DNA from: Siphonobacter aquaeclarae
GTDB lineage: Bacteria > Bacteroidota > Bacteroidia > Cytophagales > Spirosomataceae
Reading direction: 5' to 3'
NCBI RefSeq assembly: GCF_900103285.1
Contig: NZ_FNGS01000001.1
Location: forward strand, 613,515 to 677,514
Length of the DNA: 64,000 bases
Shown: positions 34,596-43,169 of the stretch, piece by piece
How the letters are laid out: the number at the start of each line of letters is the position of its first letter
Numbering within the stretch: position 1 is the first letter of the stretch
Notes under the pieces: generated by a model
Told to the model about the DNA's origin: nothing
Seen by the model: the letters and a program-made list of their open reading frames with translations, nothing else
Database searches by the model: none
Made by a program: the position numbers and the translations under genes

Positions 34596-34739
34596 TTGGC
34601 CGAGTCTGTCTCGGAAGCATGATTCTGACAAATTTCAACCGGAAATCACCTGGCGAACCGATCACCATATTGAGCAATTATTGCTACCTTGGTTTCCCCA
34701 ACCCGGAATGTGCGAAGCCGTCCGGTTTTCAACCAGTTT

Positions 34740-36614
34740 ATGCGATATTATTACCTGATCCTGTTTTTTTGGCTGTTTTGTGGGGTACCGGCAGGAGCGC
34801 AGGTCCGTATTGAGGTCGTAAAATACCCCCCTCTTCAGGCGCCGGACGCGCCCCTCTACTTCGCGTCCGATATCAACAACTGGAATCCCGGAGACCCGAA
34901 CTATGTCATGAAAAAGGACAAAAACGGGGTATTTTACATTGATCTTCCCAACGTTCCGCCGACGTTTGAATACAAATTTACCCAGGGTTTCTGGACGCTT
35001 GTCGAAGGCGATTCGACGGGCCATAACCGCATCAACCGGGTATATGGCGTATACAGCCGCCCCAAAGTTGTCCGCGATGTGATCGTAAGCTGGGAAAAGA
35101 AAATTGCCTACAGCTTTATCGTGCGCAACCTCCCGGAAAATACCCCGGAAGACGCCTCTCTTTATATTACCGGAAATTTCAACAACTGGGAACCGGCGTC
35201 GCCTTTCTACAAGCTGCATAAAAGCGTGGATGGAACCTACCGGGTGACGGTCTTCACCGATCGCCCGAAGCTGGAATACAAGTTTACGCGGGGAAGCTGG
35301 GAGTCGGTTGAAGGGCGGAGCAGCGGCAAAGGGCGGCCGAACCGGGTACTTTCCCAGCATCCGCGGGTGGTTCCGTGGGCGATTGACGTGGATATTGAGG
35401 GCTGGGAAGACCTCATGAGTACCTTCCGCTTCTACTCCATTTATGACCTGCTTCTCTTGTTTTCGGTCTTTCAGGGAATCCTACTCATCATCGCGATCCC
35501 GACTATTCAGGACTATAACAAGGCCGCCAACCGCTGGCTGGTCATTTCCATAGCCGTCGCCTCCGCGCTGATTTTCGCGCAGGTACTGAGTGGATACCGG
35601 GCTGTCGCACAGTCGTTTACGAAGATCATTTTTCTGCCGGACTATGCGATGTTTCTGTATGCGCCGCTGTTTTATTTTTACCTGCAGAAGTTGCTCTTCG
35701 ATGTCAAGGAACAATCGTCCCGGATTTTCTACCACTTCATTCCGGCATTCGTCCTGACGTTTGTGTACCTGACGTACTTCCTCATGAGCGATTCTACGCT
35801 GAAGTACAAGATCATGAATCAGGACTGGGATTTGCAGGGCGTATTTCTGGCAGTGGGTTTCGTCGGTCTGATCTGGAATATCTACTACTGGCTGCTTTTC
35901 CGGAAGGCCCTTCGTTTTTACCGGGAAGAGTTCAAGACGAACCATTCACACGAGCAGAATCTCTTTTACCTGAATACAGTACTGCTGATTCAGGCGGCTT
36001 GTCTATGCCTGTGGCTGTTTTTCTATCTGGCGCTTGGCTTCGGCCGGGTGGCGGGTATGGACATCACACCGACGCTCGAACGGACGGTCGATTGCATCTG
36101 GCTGGCTTTTTCCTCCATCACCTACTTCGTCGGGTACTTTGCCATTCACCAGCCGGAAACGTTCAAAGTCACTCCGCAGACTTTTTCCATTTTCGACGAA
36201 GTACTGGAACAGCCGGTGACGGCCATTCTTCCCGAAACAGAGGAGAAAGCGGCTGTCGACGAAAGCCTTCTTGCCTGGAAACAAAAGGTGGAAGCGTACA
36301 TGCTGAAAAACAAACCGTTCACGAACCCTCAGCTCAGCCTGAACGAACTGGCGGTGAAGCTGAAGCTGCCGCCGCATACCTTGTCGAAAGTTATCAATGA
36401 AGGGTTCGAAAAGAACTTTTTCGACTTTATCAATTCCTATCGGGTGGATGAGTTCAAGCTGCGGGTGGAAGATCCGGCGTACCGGAATTTCACGTTGCTG
36501 AGTATTGCCTATGAAGTAGGCTTCAACTCCAAATCGGCCTTTAACCGGTCCTTCAAAAAAATCACCGGGAAGACCCCGCGGGAGTATTTCAACCTGGCTG
36601 CGGAAGCCGAATAA
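34740..36614 (+). CDS. Transmembrane AraC-type regulator with two CBM-like sensor domains
   Basis: A 624-residue one-component regulator with unusual layout. A signal peptide (~1-20, GVPAGA) leads to two tandem extracytoplasmic domains: repeat 1 (~34-101) and repeat 2 (~136-202). They share the pattern P-x-DA-x-LY, INNWNP/FNNWEP, EYKFTxGxW, VEGxSxG and NRV, which resembles the E-set starch-binding or AMPK-glycogen-binding (CBM48/CBM20-like) fold. Seven predicted helices follow (~232-254, 265-284, 297-317, 331-349, 366-388, 408-434, 452-469). An AraC HTH domain ends the protein (~515-620; LSLNELAVKLKLPPHTLSKV, LLSIAYEVGFNSKSAFNRSF). It probably senses a glucan-like sugar outside the membrane and controls the downstream susCD pair. 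ATG 34740 was chosen for its signal peptide. Confidence 0.87.
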   Translation: MRYYYLILFFWLFCGVPAGAQVRIEVVKYPPLQAPDAPLYFASDINNWNPGDPNYVMKKDKNGVFYIDLPNVPPTFEYKFTQGFWTLVEGDSTGHNRINRVYGVYSRPKVVRDVIVSWEKKIAYSFIVRNLPENTPEDASLYITGNFNNWEPASPFYKLHKSVDGTYRVTVFTDRPKLEYKFTRGSWESVEGRSSGKGRPNRVLSQHPRVVPWAIDVDIEGWEDLMSTFRFYSIYDLLLLFSVFQGILLIIAIPTIQDYNKAANRWLVISIAVASALIFAQVLSGYRAVAQSFTKIIFLPDYAMFLYAPLFYFYLQKLLFDVKEQSSRIFYHFIPAFVLTFVYLTYFLMSDSTLKYKIMNQDWDLQGVFLAVGFVGLIWNIYYWLLFRKALRFYREEFKTNHSHEQNLFYLNTVLLIQAACLCLWLFFYLALGFGRVAGMDITPTLERTVDCIWLAFSSITYFVGYFAIHQPETFKVTPQTFSIFDEVLEQPVTAILPETEEKAAVDESLLAWKQKVEAYMLKNKPFTNPQLSLNELAVKLKLPPHTLSKVINEGFEKNFFDFINSYRVDEFKLRVEDPAYRNFTLLSIAYEVGFNSKSAFNRSFKKITGKTPREYFNLAAEAE

Positions 36615-36628
36615 GAAGTTCCACAGTG

Positions 36629-36684
36629 AAGAAACGTGTTTACTCCGGCTAAACTTTGCGCCAGAGTAAACACGTTTCTTTTTT
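36629..36684 (+). terminator. Terminator after the transmembrane AraC regulator
   Basis: The 17-bp stem AAGAAACGTGTTTACTC (36629-36645) pairs with 36664-36680 across an 18-nt loop and runs into TTTT. Confidence 0.85.
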
Positions 36685-36774
36685 ATGCATAGCGGAATGT
36701 TCTCCGGTGTGAATCCGGTCTTTCCTTCGGGGGGTGACTCCCCTCACCCTGTTCTTTCGGTTTCTGTATATTCC

Positions 36775-36805
36775 GTATCAGTTTTGGTTGACACAGTATC
36801 AGTTT
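36775..36805. promoter_or_regulatory. Direct repeat with 21-bp spacing, candidate AraC-type operator
   Basis: GTATCAGTTT occurs at 36775-36784 and again at 36796-36805, exactly 21 bp apart and on the same face of the helix. AraC-family monomers bind direct repeats with this geometry. It lies between the transmembrane AraC regulator gene and the susC gene, about 200 bp upstream of the predicted -7 element, so it could be an upstream activator site or part of autoregulation. Confidence 0.5.
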
Positions 36806-37006
36806 GTCGGATTGTACCCCTCAAAACCGGTGACGCGACACGAAATAGGTCTCTTTTTTCGGGGATTTGTAAAAGAAAGACGTGCCACTTTCCTAAAACG
36901 CTCCTTTCGAAACGCCCTTAACTCCTTCACGATCAGTATAGTACAATTATTTCTCGTAAAATCTCAATAATTCTCAAAGTGGGTCGACTTGCCCTTGAGA
37001 TGATGG

Positions 37007-37014
37007 TACTTTTG
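37007..37014 (+). promoter_or_regulatory. Candidate -7 element for the second susC gene
   Basis: TACTTTTG is a full match to TAnnTTTG. A TTG at 36989-36991 stands 15 bp upstream, shorter than the ideal 19 bp. Transcription would begin near 37020, leaving an untranslated leader of about 145 nt. Confidence 0.45.
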
Positions 37015-37167
37015 TCAGATCAAATTGAATTGTACGAACGAACAACACCTAATCCAATGCAGCTTTTTATACTTCTAATCCATGACCGATCCATGCGTAT
37101 CTGACCCTTAAACCCTCTTTCCTTTTTTCTCCTAGTCACAAGCGTATTCAACTTAATCCTTAATCAC

Positions 37168-40100
37168 ATGAATCAGGCATACCTGTTCAGGCTGTCAAGT
37201 CTGCGTAAACACGCATTACTTGTCGCCTTCTTCTTTGCTGCCTTTTCGGCCCTGGCACAGGACATCACGGTTACGGGAACCGTTACTTCGGCCGATGACA
37301 AGGTCGGACTGCCCGGCGTCAGCGTCCAGGTCGTCGGTACGACCCGCGGTACCCAGACGCAGGCGGATGGTACGTATAAAATCACCGTTCCCACAGGCGG
37401 AAAGCTCCGGTTTACGTCCGTCGGTATGGTTGCTCAGGAAATCGAAGTCGGCAATCAGACGACCATCAACGTCGTCATGCAGGGAAACGCCCAGTCGCTC
37501 TCCGAAGTCGTGGTAGTCGGCTACGGTACCGCCAAGCGGAAAGACCTTACCGGTTCGGTAACCTCCATCGCGGCGAAGGACATGAACGCCGGGGTCAACC
37601 AGAACCCGCTGCAATCCATTCAGGGCAAGGTAGCCGGTCTGGTTATTACGCAGCCTTCCGGCGACCCGACGCAAAACCCGACCGTTCGTCTCCGCGGTTA
37701 TACCTCCCTTGCAGGCGGCAGCGATCCGCTGTATGTAGTAGATGGTATGATCGGCGTACCCATCAACACGGTTTCTCCGAGCGATATTGAATCGATGGAC
37801 GTATTGAAAGATGCGTCAGCAGCGGCTATTTACGGTTCAAGGGCTGCCAACGGTGTCATCATGATCACGACCAAGCGTGGTAAATCAGGCAAGACGACGC
37901 TGTCGTTCAACAACTACGTCGGTGTATCGACGATTTCGAAGCGTTTTGATTTGCTGGATGGTCAGGGATACTCGGATGCAGTCCGCAGGATCAAAGGTGA
38001 TGCCGCTCTTAATGACGGGCTGAAGTTCCCCAAGGACGCTCAGGGAAACCCCTATAACACGGACTGGATAAAGGAAATTACCCGAGCCGCCTATACGAAT
38101 AATCACGAACTGGCTCTTTCCGGAGGCGCAAATCAATTCAGCTACCGGGGGTCACTGAACTACATCAATCAGGAAGGTTTGGTTAAAAATACCGGATTGA
38201 ATCGTTTGACAGCCCGTTTTAACCTGGACCAGAAGGCGTTTGACGACAAGCTCAGCGTTCAATACAACCTGGCGTACACCGAAACACATTCCAAGTATGC
38301 AGATGGCAACATCATTGCCAATGCGACGACGTTCCTGCCTACTCTTCCGGTCCGGAATGCGGATGGGTCTTTCTACGAAGTACCTGGTAACTTCAGCCTC
38401 TTCAACCCAGTAGCAATGCTTGAAAATGCGATCAACAAGGGCGAGTACCGGTATACACAAGGCGGGGTCAATCTTCGCTATGAAATCATCGACGGGCTGA
38501 CTCTTGGTGTAAACGGCCAGCTTCAGCGCAGCACTGACGTGAAAGATTATTGGAGCAATCCGAACGTTAAAGCATATGCGTCGGCAAATGGCCGGGCAAG
38601 CCGCTCTCTCGACAATGTTACGAGCAAGCTCATGGATCTGACAGCTACCTATGCGAAATCATTTGGCGATAGGAGTAACTTTTCTGTCCTAGCGGGTTAC
38701 TCATATCAGCAATCGGATAAAGACGGCTTCCGTGCGGCCAACAACGGTTTCGTGACAGATTTTGCCAACCTGGATAACCTGGGCCTCGGTTCAGGGACGA
38801 TCATCAGCCCGGGCAACACCTACGCCACTTCCTACCGAAATCAAACGAAACTCATCTCCTTCTTCGGACGGGGCGTAGTGAATCTGAAAGACAAGTACAA
38901 CCTGACGGCAACCGTGCGCCGGGATGGCAGTTCCAAATTCGGCGCCAATAACAAGTGGGGCGTATTCCCCTCTGTAGGTCTGGGCTGGACGTTGAGCAAC
39001 GAGCCTTTCCTGGCTGACCTTGGTTTCCTCAACTATTTGAAATTACGTGCAGGCTGGGGACAGACCGGCAACTCTGAAGGGATTAACCCCTATAACTCGA
39101 TAAGGTTGTATGGGCAGAGCGGAACATATTACGATGGCCTTAAGGGCGATTTCATGCCTGGCTATGATTTTTCCCAAAACGCGAACCCGAATCTGAAATG
39201 GGAAGTACTTGAAACTACCAACGTTGGTTTTGATTTCCAGATCCTGAAGGGACGTTTCTCCGGAACTATCGAATACTACAACAAACTCACACGGGATATG
39301 CTGTATACCGTCAACGTGCCGGCAGGTGGTCCTTATGTTACTAACACCATCCTTGCCAACGTAGGCAGCATGCGGAATTCCGGGATTGAGCTGAGCTTCG
39401 GCGGCGCTATTATCGACAAGCAGGATTTTGGCTGGAACGGAAACATCGTCTTCGCATACAACAAGAACAAAGTCGTCGCTCTTTCAAACAATGACTTCAA
39501 CATCGGCCAGATTCGTTTCAATGCCTTCGGCGGTCGCGGGCTTTCCGATGTTTACGCTTCTTACCTGATTCCGGGCCGTCCGCTGGGTGAGTTCAACAAC
39601 GTTCCGACTTTTGCAGGATTCAATTCCAGCGGCAGTGTTCTGATGAAACCGGGTGCAGGCCAGGAACCGACGACCGATGTGTCAAAATCAGATGCAGCCG
39701 TTGCCGTAACGAACGGGAACCTCCTTGCACAGGGAAATCCCCAGCCGTTCCTGACAGCGTCGTTCTCCAACAATTTCCGGTATAAAGCCTTTGACCTGAG
39801 CTTCCAGCTGCGGGGAACGTTTGGTAACAAAATTCTCAACAACATCCGTAACAACCTGATGTTGCCGGGTTCCATTCAGGAAACCAACATGTTGAAGGAT
39901 GTCAATACCCTTCCTGTCGGCTACAGCACCAACATTCTGACAACGATGTGGATGGAAAGCGGCACGTTTGTCCGGTTCGATAACTGGCAGCTTGGTTACA
40001 ACATTCCAGTCAAGAACAAGTCGATCAGCAATGCCCGCATTTATCTTGGAGGTAACAACCTCTTTGTTCTGACAAAATACAAGGGTATCGACCCGGAACT

Positions 40101-40221
40101 TCAGACCAAAGGCGATTTGTCGTCGAATACGGCTCAAACTCCGAATTCGCTCGGTCTGGACAACAGTTCGATCTATCCTAAAACCCGCACGTTCCAACTG
40201 GGTCTGAACCTGACATTCTAG
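37168..40221 (+). CDS. SusC/RagA TonB-dependent porin, AraC-regulator-linked pair
   Basis: A 1,017-residue outer-membrane porin. Order: signal peptide (to SALAQD, ~31), a carboxypeptidase-regulatory-like domain (VTGTVTSADDKVGLPGVSVQV), the plug with EVVVVGYGTAKRKDLTGSVT and IYGSRAANGVIMITTKRG, then the barrel ending in QLGLNLTF. No STN domain is present. Together with the SusD gene 30 bp downstream it forms an uptake pair whose only linked regulator is the transmembrane CBM-like/AraC protein, which suggests an alpha-glucan or related substrate. No glycoside hydrolase is linked. Confidence 0.95.
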   Translation: MNQAYLFRLSSLRKHALLVAFFFAAFSALAQDITVTGTVTSADDKVGLPGVSVQVVGTTRGTQTQADGTYKITVPTGGKLRFTSVGMVAQEIEVGNQTTINVVMQGNAQSLSEVVVVGYGTAKRKDLTGSVTSIAAKDMNAGVNQNPLQSIQGKVAGLVITQPSGDPTQNPTVRLRGYTSLAGGSDPLYVVDGMIGVPINTVSPSDIESMDVLKDASAAAIYGSRAANGVIMITTKRGKSGKTTLSFNNYVGVSTISKRFDLLDGQGYSDAVRRIKGDAALNDGLKFPKDAQGNPYNTDWIKEITRAAYTNNHELALSGGANQFSYRGSLNYINQEGLVKNTGLNRLTARFNLDQKAFDDKLSVQYNLAYTETHSKYADGNIIANATTFLPTLPVRNADGSFYEVPGNFSLFNPVAMLENAINKGEYRYTQGGVNLRYEIIDGLTLGVNGQLQRSTDVKDYWSNPNVKAYASANGRASRSLDNVTSKLMDLTATYAKSFGDRSNFSVLAGYSYQQSDKDGFRAANNGFVTDFANLDNLGLGSGTIISPGNTYATSYRNQTKLISFFGRGVVNLKDKYNLTATVRRDGSSKFGANNKWGVFPSVGLGWTLSNEPFLADLGFLNYLKLRAGWGQTGNSEGINPYNSIRLYGQSGTYYDGLKGDFMPGYDFSQNANPNLKWEVLETTNVGFDFQILKGRFSGTIEYYNKLTRDMLYTVNVPAGGPYVTNTILANVGSMRNSGIELSFGGAIIDKQDFGWNGNIVFAYNKNKVVALSNNDFNIGQIRFNAFGGRGLSDVYASYLIPGRPLGEFNNVPTFAGFNSSGSVLMKPGAGQEPTTDVSKSDAAVAVTNGNLLAQGNPQPFLTASFSNNFRYKAFDLSFQLRGTFGNKILNNIRNNLMLPGSIQETNMLKDVNTLPVGYSTNILTTMWMESGTFVRFDNWQLGYNIPVKNKSISNARIYLGGNNLFVLTKYKGIDPELQTKGDLSSNTAQTPNSLGLDNSSIYPKTRTFQLGLNLTF

Positions 40222-40251
40222 AAATTTGATTCTGAAAATCTGAACGTACTT

Positions 40252-41724
40252 ATGAAACGTAATAAACTCATTCTCGCGCTTTCTGCTTTGATGCTGGGAA
40301 CGCAGGCCTGTACGGATCTGACGGAAAAAACCTATGACGTCATCCCGACCAATCAGTTCGGTGGCACAGCAGATCAGCAGGCGGCCCTTATCGGCCCTCT
40401 TTATAACGCACTTGGTGGATACTGGGAAAATCACTTCTGGTTAAATACTTCAACCGACGAGCAAATGATTCCTACTCGTGGCGGTGACTGGGGAGATGGC
40501 AACCAGTGGGTGCGGCTCTATACCCACACCTGGGATCCTGCGCTTGACAACGGTCGCTTCAACGGTCCCTGGACCTGGTGCTATAACCCGATCTCGAAAA
40601 TCAACATTCACCTGGCTACAGTAACTGACGCCAAGACGAAGGCAGAACTCCGCGCCCTGCGGGCAATGTTCCACTATCAGATGCTTGATTATTTCGGCAA
40701 CGTCATCATTTCTGACAACAAAGATGATCTCGCTCCGAAACAAAGTACCCGCAAGGAGGTTTTCAATTGGATTGAGAAAGAATTGCTGGAGGCTTATCCC
40801 GACCTTGTTGAAACCGTTGGCGGAGCTTACTATACGCGTTTTAACAAGTATGTAGTGGACATGATTCTGGCCAAACTGTACCTCAATGCGGAAGTGTACA
40901 CTGGTACGCCGCGGTGGCAGGATGCGATTACCCGGTGCGACAACATTATCAAATCGAACAAGTTTTCATTGGCGCCGGATTTCTTCAGCACATTCAGTGT
41001 CAACAACCAGAACGCTCCTGAATCGATCCTTTCAACTGCCTTTGATAAAACCAAGCGCACCGGTTTTTTCATTCAGATGGCCACACTGCACTACAAGCAG
41101 CAATTGGAATTCAATATCGGGAACAGCCCCTGGAACGGCCCTTGCGCAGTAACCGAATTTTTTAACTCCTTCACCAAGGACGATCTCCGTTACAAAATGT
41201 GGATGGTTGGCCAACGATTTGCAGCGGATGGCACGAAGCTCATGGATGACAATATTCCATTGGTACTCAACCCCGAGGTTCCCGCGCTGGTTTTGCCAGC
41301 GGGAGCCGATTCCCGGGTGCGTGGTGCGCGCTGTGCCAAATACGAAATCCAGAAAAACAATCCCTACGGCGATCAGGACAACGATTTCGTGATCTTCCGG
41401 CTTGGAGACGTTTACCTTATGCGGGGAGAAGCCTATCTCCGCCTGGGTAAAACCGCTGAAGCCCTGGCTGACGTGAACGTTATACGCGCTCGCGCCGGCG
41501 TTCCCACCTATACCGCAGCCACACTCACTCTTGACGAGCTTCTGGCCGAACGCGGACGTGAACTGGCATGGGAAGGACACCGCCGTCAGGATTTGATCCG
41601 CTTTGGACAGTATAACAAAGCATGGCGTTTCAAACCTGCCTCGCAGGCCTTCCGAAATCTCTTTCCGATTCCGAATGACCAATTGGCTCTGAACAAAAAT
41701 CTCAAGCAAAACCCAGGATACTGA
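40252..41724 (+). CDS. SusD/RagB-family lipoprotein, AraC-regulator-linked pair
   Basis: A 490-residue lipoprotein with lipobox GTQAC (Cys20), placed on the outer membrane as partner of the preceding SusC. It fits the main SusD/RagB branch: the N-terminal part (TDLTEKTYDVIPTNQF) and the C-terminal part, with FRLGDVYLMRGEAYLRLGKT, ADVNVIRARAGVP and ELAWEGHRRQDLIRFGQY, are typical. A strong terminator follows, so the susCD transcript ends here. Confidence 0.94.
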   Translation: MKRNKLILALSALMLGTQACTDLTEKTYDVIPTNQFGGTADQQAALIGPLYNALGGYWENHFWLNTSTDEQMIPTRGGDWGDGNQWVRLYTHTWDPALDNGRFNGPWTWCYNPISKINIHLATVTDAKTKAELRALRAMFHYQMLDYFGNVIISDNKDDLAPKQSTRKEVFNWIEKELLEAYPDLVETVGGAYYTRFNKYVVDMILAKLYLNAEVYTGTPRWQDAITRCDNIIKSNKFSLAPDFFSTFSVNNQNAPESILSTAFDKTKRTGFFIQMATLHYKQQLEFNIGNSPWNGPCAVTEFFNSFTKDDLRYKMWMVGQRFAADGTKLMDDNIPLVLNPEVPALVLPAGADSRVRGARCAKYEIQKNNPYGDQDNDFVIFRLGDVYLMRGEAYLRLGKTAEALADVNVIRARAGVPTYTAATLTLDELLAERGRELAWEGHRRQDLIRFGQYNKAWRFKPASQAFRNLFPIPNDQLALNKNLKQNPGY

Positions 41725-41747
41725 TTCCTTAACCAATTCCCTCTATC

Positions 41748-41781
41748 AACCGGTGCGGCGCAGGCTGCACCGGTTTTTTTG
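41748..41781 (+). terminator. Terminator after the second susCD pair
   Basis: AACCGGTGC (41748-41756) pairs with GCACCGGTT (41766-41774), followed directly by a T tract. Confidence 0.85.
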
Positions 41782-41886
41782 TGCGAAAGCAGGTAGTCCC
41801 CGGATATTCCCTGCTTTTGTCGGTTAAGAATGATATTTTTCCGGTCGGGTAACCTCTCCCGCCATTAGCCTTTTTTGTCTGAACCT

Positions 41887-43080
41887 ATGTATTTCCTGAA
41901 AAAACATGCCTGGCTGCTGCTCCTGTCCGGACTCGGCGCCGGCTGCCAAACTGCTATGCCCGATTCATCTTTCGGAAAAGACCTCGAATTTCTGCGCAAA
42001 CATCAGTCGGTTCTGCTCTTACAGGCGGAAGATAACCCGGATGCCCAGGTAGCCGTTGTAGGCGCCTGGCAGGGCCGCGTCATGACGAGTACCGCGACCG
42101 GCGCCGCCGGTTCGGGATATGGCTGGATCAACCAGTCGCTCATCAGCAAGGGTACCTATCAGCCGCATATCAACGCTTACGGCGGCGAAGACCGCTTCTG
42201 GCTGTCGCCCGAAGGCGGGCAGTACTCCGTCTTTTTTGAAAAAGGAAAGGACTTTACGTTTGACAACTGGCAGACGCCGCCCCTGATCGATACCGTTGCG
42301 TTCGAAACCGTCGCCCAAAACGCGCAATCCGCCTCTTTCCGGAAGCGGGCTATGCTCGAAAACCATTCCGGTACGTCCTTTGATATCGAAATCCTCCGGA
42401 AAATCCGCGTATTCTCCCGGAAAGAAAACGAAAAATGGCTGGGAACCACCCTGCCGGAAGGTATCCGCTGGGTGGGGTACGAATCCGAGAATACACTGGT
42501 GAATCACGGGGCCGACTGGCAGAAAGATACCGGATTACTCGGCGTCTGGATACTCGGGATGTTTACGCCTGCGCCGGCTACGACCATCGTTGCACCCTAT
42601 CACAACGAACTGCAATTGACGGATAACTATTTTGGAAAAGTACCGGACGAACGGCTCCGGAAGGGTTCCGGAGCTGTTTTCCTCCGGGCCGATGGCAAGT
42701 ACCGCAGCAAAATCGGCCTTACGCCCGGCTCAACAACCGGCGCGGCCGGCAGCTATGACGCTGCCCGCCAGGTACTGACGCTGGTTCAGTTTGACGTTGA
42801 CGCCGCAGGCGACTACCTCAAATCGACCTGGGAACACCATGCCGAGCCCTATCGCGGAGACGCGTTCAATGCCTACAACGACGGCCCCCTCGCCGACGGA
42901 TCGCAAATGGGGCCGTTTTATGAACTGGAATCTTCTTCTTCGGTAAAACCGCTGAAAAAAGGCGGAAGCCTCACGCACCACCACCGTACCTTCCACCTCG
43001 AAGGATCAAAGGAAGAGTTGGATGCCATCAGCCGCAAAGTACTGGGCGTGTCACTGGCGGAAATTGAGAAGGCGTTTTAA
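41887..43080 (+). CDS. DUF6786-like lipoprotein of unknown function
   Basis: A 397-residue lipoprotein: the signal sequence MYFLKKHAWLLLLSGLGAGC ends in a lipobox. The mature part resembles, from memory, the DUF6786 family common near sugar-use genes in Bacteroidota and Planctomycetota, with motifs such as GGEDRFWLSPEGGQYSVFF and THHHRTFHLEG. The fold may be a beta-sandwich like aldose mutarotases, but I cannot confirm this. Start ATG 41887 was preferred over TTG 41875 because it starts the signal sequence. It is separated from the susCD pair by a terminator and so probably has its own promoter. Confidence 0.7.
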   Translation: MYFLKKHAWLLLLSGLGAGCQTAMPDSSFGKDLEFLRKHQSVLLLQAEDNPDAQVAVVGAWQGRVMTSTATGAAGSGYGWINQSLISKGTYQPHINAYGGEDRFWLSPEGGQYSVFFEKGKDFTFDNWQTPPLIDTVAFETVAQNAQSASFRKRAMLENHSGTSFDIEILRKIRVFSRKENEKWLGTTLPEGIRWVGYESENTLVNHGADWQKDTGLLGVWILGMFTPAPATTIVAPYHNELQLTDNYFGKVPDERLRKGSGAVFLRADGKYRSKIGLTPGSTTGAAGSYDAARQVLTLVQFDVDAAGDYLKSTWEHHAEPYRGDAFNAYNDGPLADGSQMGPFYELESSSSVKPLKKGGSLTHHHRTFHLEGSKEELDAISRKVLGVSLAEIEKAF

Positions 43081-43169
43081 GCTATTTTCCGGCGGGAAAT
43101 ACCGGGACACGTTTCCCGCCGGGATATTCCTATTTGGCAATAAACTATTAAAGGTCAGTATCTTACGCT

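Larger units (their letters stand above)
36685..37167 (+). other. 483-bp regulatory region before the second susCD pair
   Basis: No convincing gene is present; short open frames at 36685-36970 lack a recognisable domain and a supporting start context. The region holds a direct repeat (36775-36805), a TAnnTTTG -7 element (37007-37014) and a long 5' leader of about 150 nt before the susC ATG. Confidence 0.6.

Noticed and set aside
36685-36970. Two short plus-strand open frames upstream of the second susC
   Set aside because: No domain, no leader context, and they cover a direct repeat that looks regulatory.
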